A stretch of DNA of 64,000 bases, from positions 434,001 through 498,000 of the forward strand of contig JAULSN010000010.1 in assembly GCA_033439765.1 (NCBI GenBank). Reading direction: 5' to 3'. Each line of letters starts with the position of its first letter. Position 1 is the first letter of the stretch. Below the pieces are notes generated by a model. It had not been told where the DNA came from. It saw only the letters and a program-made list of their open reading frames with translations, and made no database searches. Source of the DNA: Lasiosphaeria ovina (Eukaryota; Ascomycota; Sordariomycetes; Sordariales; Lasiosphaeriaceae). Positions 46,353 to 56,618 of this stretch are shown one piece after another. A program made the position numbers and the translations under genes.

Positions 46353-47350
46353 TCTGCGCGCTCCCCAACACGTACCCATGACCACATCCTTTTCCTGCTC
46401 TGTCCTTCTGCCTTTAGTAGCAGCGTCTTGGGTGAATGTTGGAGGGTGTTAGTGCGCGTTGATCTGTATAAGAAGGAAAGTGCGGTCGTTGGACGCGTGA
46501 ACTTCCCGTGAAGAGTGTGGGGTGATTGATGTTGGTCAACTATTCAGTATCTATCTTCCTCTGCTCTTCCTGGGTATCTATGATCAAAGAGAACCAGAGG
46601 GCTGCTCAGGTAGGAACGCGTGTCACCCGAAGGAAACTGGTCAGAAGGCCTGGGACTGTGTTGGAGTGAAAACCTTTACTAGGTCAGGTCAAAGTTAACT
46701 ACAATCATTTTGCTATTTTCTAAGCCTTCGTTCCTATCCAGATGGCTTCGACCAGGTCATCGTATGCCTTACCGACAATTATCCTAGGCCTATTTCTGTC
46801 GGCCGATTTGCAGAACCGTATCCGTTTTTCTCCGGAAAATGGAAGCACAGTAACTAGGTACACTGAAGAAGTATCGTCACTCGCCCCGGTACCGAGTAAG
46901 CAAGCCGCAGCCTACCAAAGCCAAGAATGGTGGATTTGCACGCTGCGCCACTCCAAGTCCAGAGCCTGCTCCTGCTGCTGGTGAAGCAGACCTCCACGAG
47001 CCTCCTAGGAGTTTCCTAGGAAAGCCTAGGGAGCTCCTAGGGCGGTCGTGGGACTCTGGGTATCCTTACCGAACGCATGTTGCCCAGACAAGCACTGTTG
47101 AGTTCGTTGGTCTCTTGCCACGCATGCGATCTCACTGTCTCATCAGAACATAAAAAAGCGGCAGGTCGAGCCTCCAACCCGCAGACTCTAATTTAACATC
47201 TTCTAGAACTCTCACACTCATTTTCATTGGGAAAGATCAGCACTTGCTAGGTATCATCCAGGTATCCATGCATCGCAAACAGGGAATCAACAGTACTAAC
47301 GCCATCCACCACCGCACGCTCCATAATTAACTGATTATCCACGCAATGAA
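46353..47350. other. Intergenic region
   Basis: No convincing gene. Contains the phased CCTAGG cluster at 47004-47041. Confidence 0.5.
47004..47041. repeat. Four CCTAGG palindromes at 10-11 bp spacing
   Basis: CCTAGG begins at 47004, 47015, 47025 and 47036, steps of 11, 10 and 11 bp. The sequence between is not conserved, so this is a phased palindrome cluster and not a simple tandem repeat. Confidence 0.85.
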
Positions 47351-48225
47351 TCACCGCTCAGGCAAGCCGTCGCCCCATTCGACAACCTCGGCGCTGCTGC
47401 GCCCAAGCCCGCCGTGCTCGCGCGTGAGATCCCACTCGACAAGCTGGACCCTAGCACTCTCGTCCTCCTCTTCGTCTACAACCGGCGGCGCAAAGTCAAA
47501 GACGCGGTAGTCGGCGTTGGCGAACCAGCGACCAGCAACACTACGACGCAGGAACCCCGAGTGCGTGACGACCAGCACGAGCTCGCCGTCGGCGCACCCG
47601 CTGCGGTCCCGCACGTCCTGCAGTGCTGCCCGTCCGCGCGCCAGCACCGCCGACCGCGAGTACCGGTACGCTGCTCCCGCCGGAGACGTCTTGTCCGGGT
47701 ACACGGGGTCGAGCCGCGAGAAGTCGAACTGCGGGAACTCGGCTGCCAGCTGCGCCGCCGGCACGCCCGTGTCGCAGGGTTTGTCCCAGAGTTCTTGGGA
47801 GAAGGGGTGTTAGTTTCTGCTTGGATTGTGCGTTTTGTGGGCTTGCAGAGGAAAGGGAATGGTTGGGTTGTTTGAAAGTGCGGAGGGAAGGGTCGGTCGG
47901 TTGGAGCACACGCACCTTGCCACCGAGCATCGGGCTCGACCCGCACGCCCTGGTCCATCAGCCAGCCCAGCGCGATGAGGCACGTCTCGAGCGTCCTGCG
48001 CATGGGGCTGACGACAATGAGTCCGACCTTTCGGTTGGCGAGGAGGCCTCCCTTGAGGTGCTCGCCCAGCTCGGCCGCCTGCTTCCTCCCCAGGTCGGAC
48101 AGCCCCGGATCAAGAAAGTGCTCGCCGGTGACTGCTTGGTCGTCGTCGGGGTGGGTGAGCATGTGTTCCTTGGCGGCATTGTGGAGCGCCTCGGCGTGTC
48201 TGATGAGGACCACGGAGGGCGGCAT
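47351..48225 (-). CDS. Histidine phosphatase (phosphoglycerate mutase-like) family protein
   Basis: Two exons, 48225-47916 and 47793-47351, encode 250 residues. The phosphohistidine motif is at the N-terminus (VVLIRHAEALHN, nucleophile His10). It is followed by LDPGLSDLGRKQAAELG, the SPMRRTLET block with the second Arg, and near the C-terminus LVLVVTHSGFLRRSV with the second catalytic His. Fungal proteins of this size are usually phosphatases of unknown substrate, not glycolytic mutases. Intron 1 splits a codon (CAA G / AA), giving RWQELWDKPCDTG, a well-kept family segment. The start is chosen at MPPSVVLIRHAEA; the frame is open further upstream, but that part is Arg/Ser-rich leader. Intact. 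Confidence 0.92.
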
Positions 48226-48793
48226 CGCGGTGTTGAGTGGTGTGTGGCGCTCACTGTGAGAGAGAGAGCGACGGTTGTCGCTGATGGGCGATTGAATGCA
48301 GCTCAGATCAATGCAGAGGTCGGGCGATCTGGCAGCCGGCAGAATTGGGATGAGTGAGCAGCGCACAGCAGCAGCAGCCAGGCTCGCTCGCGACAAAATT
48401 CAGGTTTTGGTTTTACCACGACTTGGCGGCAGGCCAAACAAGCTGCAGCGGCCTGGCCTGGAACTGGAATGACCCCATCAAGGTCCCCACAACGGGGGCC
48501 GGTTGGCGCCCCGCCCAGCTGGAAACAGGCTACGAGCCCGCGGTTGGTGGCGCAATTGGCCGCTTTGAAACGGGAAAAACACGCCCGCCCGCTGACCTGA
48601 CAAAGGACAAAGGGCGGCTTGCGCACTGTGCGGGCGGTAACCCTAACCCTCGCAATGCAAGCCCCTTTTCCTTTGGGCCGTCCTGTTTGGCCAAACAAAG
48701 CAGAAGCCCAGAATTCACCTTCAATCTCACCGAATTCTAGGTTATCAGTGGATATCAATACGGTTGACGGCAGCCACGAGATGCAGCAGTACG
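48226..48793. other. Divergent intergenic region
   Basis: Between the phosphatase (minus) and the Gln-tract gene (plus). Includes a GAGA-type purine/pyrimidine stretch at 48257-48272 and two telomere-like CCCTAA units near 48642 that are too few to matter. No gene. Confidence 0.5.
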
Positions 48794-49238
48794 ATGAGCA
48801 CGGAAGCCGAACAACATCAGCACCATCAACAACAGCAACAACAATAGCAAGAAGGGATTGATCTCATTAACACCTTCTTTGGTGGGCTGCAGCGTCGCCG
48901 TCAACGGCTTCAACATGGACACTGCCAGTGCCCCTACGCCACCCGAGTCCGCCAACAACGCGCAGCAGCGCCAACAAGCCGACTCGGGAGACGTCACACT
49001 GACACACCCAACAACGAGAGCGACGGCATGGACATGTCAGTCACGTGTTCGCGGTCGCGGCTGAAGGCCATGGTGAGTATTGTTATTTTGACCAGGATCT
49101 GCTTTCTCTGTCCTAGTGCTGATATCTGTCTACCTATCAACTACCCAGGTGTACCACACACTCGAGGGAGTTCTAGCCGCGACAGCCGGCCTGTCCGACG
49201 ACAAGCTGCTGACCGTGTCTCTGCGATTTATCAAGTGA
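48794..49238 (+). pseudogene. Small unrecognised gene interrupted by TAG in its Gln tract
   Basis: ATG at 48794 opens MSTEAEQHQHH and a run of Gln. After 17 codons there is a TAG (48845-48847), then CAA GAA GGG and an open frame of Arg-rich sequence up to LKAM near 49072. There a good intron (GTGAGT ... CTACCCAG, ending near 49148) joins to VYHTLEGVLAATAGLSDDK and ends LRFIK-TGA at 49238. The total would be about 120 residues. Unknown family; the final exon looks well folded. The TAG sits among CAG/CAA codons, so a single C-to-T change explains it. Alternatively translation begins after the TAG at a downstream Met, such as MDMSVTC. Confidence 0.5.
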
Positions 49239-49353
49239 ACAAGCACAAGATGAACTGATTATGGCGCACGGCCGCACATCGGTTGAAGCTACCTCGGCTC
49301 ACGGAACAAGACAGCGAAACTCGCCGCAACTCCACCGACCCCCTCCCCCCGCC

Positions 49354-49897
49354 TTAAAAGCAGAAAGTACTGAAGCTTTTGAATGAGTTGCCGCCGTTGG
49401 CCACACACTGGCTGTAGACGTGTTGTCCGGCGACAATGTTCTTCACATTACACTTGCTACTGCTGTAGAAGTAGACGGCGCACTCGCCGCTGAGGTGGAC
49501 CGAGTACATGTCGCGCACCTGGCTGCCGCTGAAGTAGTAGGCGAAGCAGCCATCACTGGTCACCGTCCACGTGTAGTGCTCGCCAGTGCAGCCGGTGGTC
49601 CAGAGGTAGGCGCTATACGTTTCCGTCTGGGGCTTGTCGACGAGTGAGGCGGCTGTCTCGTTGGATATTCTGTTTTATTATGGGATAGCGGATTGTTAGA
49701 TGTCTTTTTTTCGGTGCCTGGGGCCTGGGGGAAATGTGTTTGTTTGTGATAAACTCAGAGCTCGTATGGAACAGGGACAATGGTTCCGTCGTCGAGGACT
49801 TGGACGAGGCCCCTGAAACTTCAGGTGACGCAGCCGGGATGGCAACAGAGACGGAGAAAACCGTCACAAAGGCCTGGAGAACAGCGGAGAGACGCAT
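49354..49897 (-). CDS. Small secreted six-cysteine protein
   Basis: Exon 1 starts at ATG 49897 with a clear signal peptide (MRLSAVLQAFVTVFSVSVAI, then PAASPEVSG) and a Ser/Thr-rich pro-region. Exon 2 starts after TAAAACAG near 49670 and runs to TAA at 49356-49354. It contains SLVDKPQTETYSAYLWTTG and six Cys in contexts TGCTG, DGCFAYY, GECAVY, SKCNV, SQCVA and TFCF. The donor is weak (GTTTAT near 49755) and phase was used to choose it; an ATCTAAC branch point supports the intron. The mature domain of about 85 residues, strand-rich with three likely disulfides, fits a secreted effector-like or cell-wall-associated protein. I do not recognise a named family and claim no activity. Confidence 0.7.
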
Positions 49898-50771
49898 GTT
49901 GGGACATCTATTTATGCCTTTTCCTTCCCGAGGCCATGAAATCGGTTTACGAGACGGACCTTGCCATTGGTGCACAGCGAAAACCATCAAGAGCACACAA
50001 GCTCCACCCCTCACAACAACCAAAGCAAACAACACGGTGGGCCACATGCGAGCCCTCGAGGCTCGTCGGTAGAAAAAGGCCACACTGCTTATACTCCTTC
50101 TTAGGTAGGCAGTTTAAGGAGCTGGACTCTGGGCGTGAGAGCTTCATAGGGTCCTGACAGCCCAAAAGGCCGATTTCGCTGCTCCCTCAGTTTGGGATTC
50201 TAAGTGTTTGTCACCGTGGTGTTTAGGTCGCACATTCACAGAAAGTAGGGAAAAGAAAACAGAAACACGCAGGACCAGGTTTTGTTCTGTTTAGCGAACC
50301 AGTTGCCGTTTATTTGGTTTCAATGCAGCTGTCCAGCTGCCATCCCCCACATCCTCCTCGGAGTCCCCATTGTCTCCAGAATCTGTCACGAACAACGAGG
50401 CAAAAGGATGCAGATAAAAGTCGTCAATTTTGTAGGAAGAAAGAAGTGTGGAAGACCTTTCTACACGTTAGGTAAAAGGTGTCTTGCAATATGTAAGCGC
50501 TAGGCTTACGCCTATATCTGAGAGGCACCGACCGTTCAGCTCGGGTACCATATCTGATAGACACAAGAACTCGAGGTTCTCCCCCGGAGAACCCTACACC
50601 AGTAGTACTTGGCGATACAAATAAGCTACGGCACTTCTGCCCAGTACTAATATATCGAGGAAAACTACCAGACAACATACTGAACAGTACGATACTGCTA
50701 GGATACTAGAATATATAGCCTTTCACCAAAAAAAGCGGATTAGAACTAGTTTGATCACCCTCCCCCTCCCC
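49898..50771. other. Intergenic region
   Basis: Promoter side of the six-cysteine gene and 3' flank of the BBE oxidase gene; TACTAGAATATATAG near 50700 is AT-rich. No gene. Confidence 0.5.
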
Positions 50772-53026
50772 CTACGCCGACGACACCCGACACAGCCGCC
50801 CATTCTGCGAGTTCGGGTACCCATCAGCCGTCCGCACGTCCCACGACTCACTACCAACGGTAGTGCGCGCCCAGAAGATGCCCCACGGGTCATAGCGGCG
50901 CTTGATGTCCAGCAGGCGGGGGTAGTTGTCAGCGCCGTAGAAGCTTTGCTGCCAGTTGGGCTCCGCCGGATCGCCCTCGGCCATGTACGCGCCGGACCCG
51001 GGCGTCAGCGCGCGCCAGACATCGACGTACGCCTCGACATCGGCATCGAACGCGCGCGCCTGCGCCGCCGTCAGCGCCACCGGCTGCACCTGCATCAGGC
51101 TGCCGTGCAGCACGGCAGAGCGCCACGCCGGGTTCACCGCGCTGTCGGCGCCCGGAGAACCGGCCACCGCCAGTGTCGGCCCGTAGGCAATGCCGTGGAA
51201 CGTGTACCCGCCGACATCCACCGCGCGCCGGATCGCCGCGAACGTCCGCGCGAACAGCCCGTCGTCGGCCCAGTTCGCCCGCGGGAACAGCCGCGACCGG
51301 TACCGCGTGTTGACGGGGCTGTCGCCGCCGCCCGTCTGCCGGAACGGCGAGCCGCCGGCGTACGGGAACGACGAGAAGGTTGAGAGGGTGGGCATGGTGG
51401 CTTTGATGCCGGCGGCGTTGAGCTCGTCGTACAGCGGCTGCATGAGCGCTGTCACGGCGCTGTTGTCGAGGCCCGGGATCGACGCCGAGGATGTGAAGCT
51501 GAAGCTGTTGTTACCGAGTGAGTAGATGTAGCTGTAGCAGTACCCGCCGGCGTCGATAACGCGCGGGTTGAAGCGGTACGTGATGCTCACGCCCTTCCAG
51601 AACGTCTCGACGCTGCTGAGTGCCGCCGGCGGGCTGCCGAACCCGGGGAGGCTGCCGTTAAACCCGCCGGTGATGTTTGGGAAGGTGAAGTTGAACCCCG
51701 TGATGTTTGGGAAGGTGAAGTTGAAGCCTGTGAAGTTGAAATCGGTAAAGTTGAGCGGCGACGTGAAGTTGAAGTCGGGGAACGGCGACGCCGGCTGCGA
51801 CGTGCCCTGCCCGACCGAGAACGTCACGGGCATGCTGGTGACGCTGATGGGCGCATGCGCTTTCAGGACCACTGAAGTCACGACGCCGTAGGTGCCTGCC
51901 ACGGTGATTGCGTGTGAGACGTTGCAGAGATCGGTCATGACCAATTACAGCAAAGAATGAAGAAGGTGGACAGACACGTCACTTACTCGGACCGCCGCCC
52001 CGCAGCGCCCAGAACAAGTCCTGGTTGGTCGTCGAGTCGGCCGTCAGGAACCGCCCGTCGGGCGTGACGATGTTGAGCGCGAGCGCCTGGTCGGCACCGA
52101 GCCCGTACTTGGACGTCAGGATGCCGTGGCCGCCCGACGCCAGCCAGCCGCCGACGGCACCAACCGTGCTGCCGCCCGGTGACACCACCGTGATGTTGTG
52201 GTCGGCCATGTGGTTGAACAGCTCCCAGCTCTCGACGCCCGCGCCGACGCGCACCGCCGGCCCCGTGTACACGTCCGACGCGTACTCGGGCACGAACTCG
52301 AAGCTCTTCAGGTTGTGCACCCAGATGCTCAGCGAGCCCGCGCCCGTCGACCGCCCGCCAAAGTCGTGGCCCGTGTTTCTGCGCTTGTCAGTTTCGATTT
52401 CCTGTGTCCAACTCCTTTATTATCGGTCAGGCAGACTCACTTGATGACCAGCCGCACGTTCTTGTTGCGCGCAAAGTTGACAGCGACCTGGACGTCCTTG
52501 ACGCTGGCAGCGTTGACCACGTACTCGGGCGAGCCGCCGCGCGTGCAGTTGCCCTTGGCGTTCAGCACGGCCGGGCACGTGTTGCCCTGCGGCCACTGGG
52601 TCAGCACCGACAGCGGGTCGTCGATCCAGAAGTGCGTCCGCCCGGCCTGCTGGACGAGATAGCGGCATGTTCCGGCGTTGTATGCCTCGCCTTGGTAGCA
52701 CACCGAGCCCACGGGCACGGGGCGCAGCAACGCGCCGCCGAGCGTGATGTTGAGTTGCTTCCTGTTGATGGTTAGTTGTCTTGCTAAGTCGGGCCGGTTG
52801 TCCATAATTACCATTCGGCGTCACTCGGCCAGTCCTGACTGCCCGGCCACGCACGGCAGCTGGGGGTGTCGTTGTTGGGCTGTGCGGCGTGCAGGTCCCC
52901 AAAGTTGAGGGCCGAGTAGTTTCCAATGTCAGCCTGTCCCAGCTGTACTGTCTCAAACGGAAACAAGGACGAAGCCTGGACTGCGCCAGCAAGGCCGGCG
53001 ATGACGGCCACAACCAGAGCGTGCAT
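50772..53026 (-). CDS. Secreted FAD-linked berberine-bridge-type oxidoreductase
   Basis: Four exons (53026-52812, 52761-52441, 52378-51987, 51895-50772) encode 683 residues. The protein has a signal peptide (MHALVVAVIAGLAGAVQASS) and a Cys-rich N-terminal part. The FAD_binding_4 domain follows, with NTGHDFGGRSTGAGSLS (the His is the usual 8-alpha FAD-linkage site), VVSPGGSTVGAVGGWLASGG and LFWALRGGGPSTYGVVTS. The C-terminal BBE domain ends NYPRLLDIKRRYDPWGIFWA. Relatives oxidise alcohols, sugars or alkaloid-like metabolites, giving hydrogen peroxide. Between the two domains is an insertion of FNFT/FPNIT repeats with eight N-glycosylation sequons in about 45 residues. Introns are phase-consistent and no damage is seen. 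The substrate cannot be told. It could serve secondary metabolism near the UstYa gene or act independently in the cell wall. Confidence 0.93.
51671..51790 (-). repeat. Coding repeat encoding N-glycosylation sequons
   Basis: Plus-strand TGATGTTTGGGAAGGTGAAG recurs exactly 30 bp apart (51671 and 51701). Shorter GTGAAGTTGAA units continue to about 51775. On the coding strand they give FNFT and FPNIT units. Confidence 0.85.
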
Positions 53027-53948
53027 GGTGAGTTGGCAGCAAGTCAGCTACACAGAGCGGCTCTCAACTGACAAGACGGACCTTGAGCCTGTGCGACGGC
53101 ACCAGTCCCGGGAATCGGGGTGCCTCGGCCAGTTATAGCGATGGGGTGCTTGGCATGGCTGCTCGAGATCCCAACCTGGTTCCCGCGGGACTTGGGGAGC
53201 ATTCTCCATACTTAGTCTCCCTAGGCCGCGGCGGCTCGGTATTACTGCGTGAGGTGCTTGTGGCTTTCTGGGTAAATTCGGCGACTCGGCAGACGCTCCC
53301 TATCCGGGTTCCCAACAGATCTTGGCTCTCCTGCTGTCACCAGCCCAGGCTAAAAAGCCGCAGCACCTTTTTAAATGGCCGCGCGACGAACGGCCCACAC
53401 TCGCACTACCGGCTGGCGTTGGAGATAAGGAACCGCGGACTCGGGCTTGCTAACGGCACGGGTTGACGCGTCACTCCGCGGTTGATACAATTGCGGCATC
53501 TTTTCCGACAAGCGGCTGCCTTGGAGAGACCCCGGCAGTGCTGGGTGGCTGCAGACCGGACTACAGAACAGTCAGCACTCTGTCCAAGCTCCTCTCTGCA
53601 CATTGGTTGTCAGTTTGAGTACTTGACCTCACCACGCACAACAAAATATGTCCCGTCAGAGAGACTCTCGCGGCCTGTTCATTGGCAGCAACAAGAAGAT
53701 TGAGGCTATTTGTCAAATCGGAGGTGCGCCTACAAACATTGGCTAGAGTAAAAAACCAGCCTCGTCCCAGTCCCTAGAGGTAACACATGCAGACCGCCCC
53801 GAACTCCCCGGGGAAATGCAGCAGAATATCCACCGCCAGAACACAAAACAGACAAGAAAGGAAATGCCAAAAAAAGCCTCAGGCTCCCTACGCTAGGTAC
53901 CCAGCCCACAAAAGAAAACACACAAGACTCCAGCCGTTATTCGCCCGC
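53027..53948. other. Intergenic region
   Basis: Promoter of the BBE oxidase gene; AT-rich TTTAAAAAG on the minus strand near 53370. No gene. Confidence 0.5.
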
Positions 53949-54926
53949 TCAGACCCGTAGCGCAGTGAGAAACCGCTGCGCCACATCGCCCACATTGCCC
54001 TTGTCCAGCGTCCACGCGTCCGCCGCAGGGCGATACTCGACGGCCTCGACATCGGGCTGCAGACACAGCCAGCAGGCGAGCAGCAGGCCCTCGACGGCCC
54101 AGAGGACGCGCTCGCCGTCATCGGCAAACGGGCCACTCCCACTCGCAATCCCACTCCCAACAGTCCCTCGCACCCCGCGCTGTTTCTGGACCAGTTTCGC
54201 CTCGTAGACGGCGCGGTCGGCGCGCTCCGTCCAGTCGACGAAGCCGTCGAACCAGTCGGGCGCGTAGCGCGCCTCGAGGTCCGCGTCGTCGACGTGCTGC
54301 GGCCGCGCGCGGTGGCCGAACGGCGGTGGCGCCGGCGCCGGGTTGCCTGCCCACCCCGCTGCGTAGAAGACGTAGTGGTGGCAGCCTGATGATGGGGATG
54401 GTGGGGACGTCCAGTCGGGCTGCAGGCGGTATTTATAGCCCACTCGTTTCGGGTTCGAGGCGGATGTGTTGTGGCGGGGTGTTGGTGATGATTGTTGTGC
54501 TGATGACGGGGGAAGGGCGTTGCTGCTGGGCATCGGGGGGGACTTGCGCGGCGGCATGGTGCCGGCGCCCCCGCCGAAGACGCCAAACGACCCCGACACG
54601 GGGCTCAGCAGGATGGCGTCGATGCTGCTCAGGCCGCCGCCGGCGGCGTGGTCGGGGACGGCGAGGGCCGGAGGTGGGGCGAAGCCGTGGTGGCCCTTGG
54701 CGCTGCCGCGGCGGACGAGACCGCCGGGGCCCGGGCCGGTGGCGGTCTTGTCTGGGGCCGGCGGGCGCTGCAGGCTGACGGCGATGGTGCCGTCGGCGCC
54801 GAGCTGCAGCGCCAGGCCGTATTCGGTGGCCAACGACAGCCGAAAACAGGCGCCGCTCTGCTGCTTCTGCTGCAGCGACGTGCAGAGCAGAAACGCGATG
54901 TCGGCCGTGGTCAGGTTGCGCATCAT
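53949..54926 (-). CDS. Conserved hypothetical protein, 325 aa, disordered centre
   Basis: Single-exon frame from ATG 54926 (MMRNLTTADIAFLLCTSLQQ) to the stop at 53949. The N-terminal 60 residues look folded (FRLSLATEYGLALQLGADGT). Residues about 70-165 are Pro/Ser/Gly-rich and disordered. The C-terminal 150 residues are folded again, with GYKYRLQPDWTSPP, HHYVFYAAGWAGNP, a helix DWFDGFVDWTERADRAVYEA and ERVLWAVEGLLLACWLCLQP. No signal peptide; no catalytic motif recognised. The codon pattern and two conserved-looking ends argue for a real gene. Upstream in-frame Met at 55046 would add 40 residues with no support. Confidence 0.7.
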   Translation of the reverse strand: MMRNLTTADIAFLLCTSLQQKQQSGACFRLSLATEYGLALQLGADGTIAVSLQRPPAPDKTATGPGPGGLVRRGSAKGHHGFAPPPALAVPDHAAGGGLSSIDAILLSPVSGSFGVFGGGAGTMPPRKSPPMPSSNALPPSSAQQSSPTPRHNTSASNPKRVGYKYRLQPDWTSPPSPSSGCHHYVFYAAGWAGNPAPAPPPFGHRARPQHVDDADLEARYAPDWFDGFVDWTERADRAVYEAKLVQKQRGVRGTVGSGIASGSGPFADDGERVLWAVEGLLLACWLCLQPDVEAVEYRPAADAWTLDKGNVGDVAQRFLTALRV

Positions 54927-56618
54927 GGGTGAGTTATATGATGGTGTGCACTGCAACGGTAAACAAGCCGGAAATGAGTCGAGGTCGGACGGGACGGGAC
55001 ACGGCATGCTAAGGCAGGTAGCTAAGGTAAGGTATATAGACGGCAAAGGGGGACGAGGTCGATATTAAGTGGGCTTGCTCGTCGGGGAGATCTGCTCCAG
55101 GAGGCGATCTGGCACATCTTGGGTAGGTGCGGGAGTGGGGGACGGTGGTGTGACGGGATGACGGCAGGAGGCCCTTGCCAGACAGCCCCATCGCTCATTG
55201 GGGGAAGACGAACCAAGAGTTGCTAAAAATGACCTGAGGCGCAGTGACAAAACTGTCAACACGTTGCACGCCCGTCATCCTTCCCCGTACTTTACCAAGG
55301 AATAAAAAAAAACAGGAAAAGAAGGCAACTGGACAGGGCCGTCGTTTTGGCCGTTCCCCGACCTGCATGGACGAATCTCGTGCGCGGGGCTATCGCCGAG
55401 AGTGCGAGGGATTGTGCCCGTTCCCGGCGTCTGGGTAACTCCGGGGTCAGCCAAGGGGCGGCCAGTCGCGGTTTCGGCTATTTGTGGAAGCCAGGGGTTG
55501 CCGTGCTGCCATTGGCTGTCGCCGCCTGCCATTGGTTGCTGCCCCTGGACGCGGTGCTTAAGCGCCCACGGTGAGGGCTGAAAATAGATGCCCACGTCCC
55601 GGTCACATGCGGTTGGTCTTCTGGAAGCGGTTTGTGGCTGCGGGCTTGTTCCGTGTTGGCTCGGTTCGACCGCTCTCCGAACGGATTTGTGTTCAGTGTT
55701 ACAGAGTTTGAGTAGTCTGACCCTGGCGGGTTCCGCGTCGGACAGCTCGAGAAGAACAGGTTAAGACCAGCCAATAAGATCGCTTGACTTGTTGGAGATG
55801 ACGTGTGGCAACAAATGGCAAAGCTTTCGGACCCCCAAAGCTGGCTGTGGTTGTTGACCCGAGATCTGCTGGCGAAGAGAGAAATATTGAGAGACCCAAA
55901 GGCTTGGGCGGAGATGAGAAGAAAGTTTCCGTTGAAGTTAAACGAACGGGAGGGTGGGTGGTTACAACCCGTGCTCTGACTTGAGCTTTCTCGATTACTT
56001 CTCTGATAGCGCTCTGCTGTCAGTTAATATAGAATCAAATGCTCCCCTTTTTAGGTCCACTAATTCTTCTCCATGTTTGAATGCAAGAGACCATGGGCAA
56101 GTCGGAAGAGCCTCTCATCCCAAAGCACCAAGATTTGACATTCCAACGAGGTTACGAGGCTGCAACGGACGCTTGTACTGTTTTAACAACACATGACCGA
56201 ACCAGATGAAGATGGACTGGGACGGCAAGTACAATGCTCGATTGTAATTCTTTGCTTCTGATTTTCGGTTATCACTGTCGCACAGTAACAGAGGCCAAAA
56301 CAGGGAAGCAAGGATATGGGCTGTATTTAGCCGGAATCTGGCCTGTCGCCATTGCAACTCCCGCTCTGCAATTAACACCACACTGTGTCTACTTTCCATC
56401 CACCTTAGATATGCTGCGCAGATCAGGTGTCTACTCCTACTCACCTATCTGAAAAAACCTCCCGTGATGGAAGCATTCCATAATTGTCGCGCGTACCCTC
56501 GCCAGTCGTCTCCACGACGACCGGATCACCTCCGACTCCCCTACAACGACGCCCTCACATCTTAGGCCACAGCCGCAGAAATAACGTTACCCATAATTGT
56601 TTCCCAAGTAGTAGTACC
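54927..56618. other. Intergenic region
   Basis: About 1.7 kb with open but feature-less frames on both strands. An A-run lies near 55305. No gene supported. Confidence 0.5.

Noticed and set aside
48640..48655. Telomere-like CCCTAA units
   Set aside because: Only two units, inside ordinary intergenic sequence; no array or AT/GC boundary.
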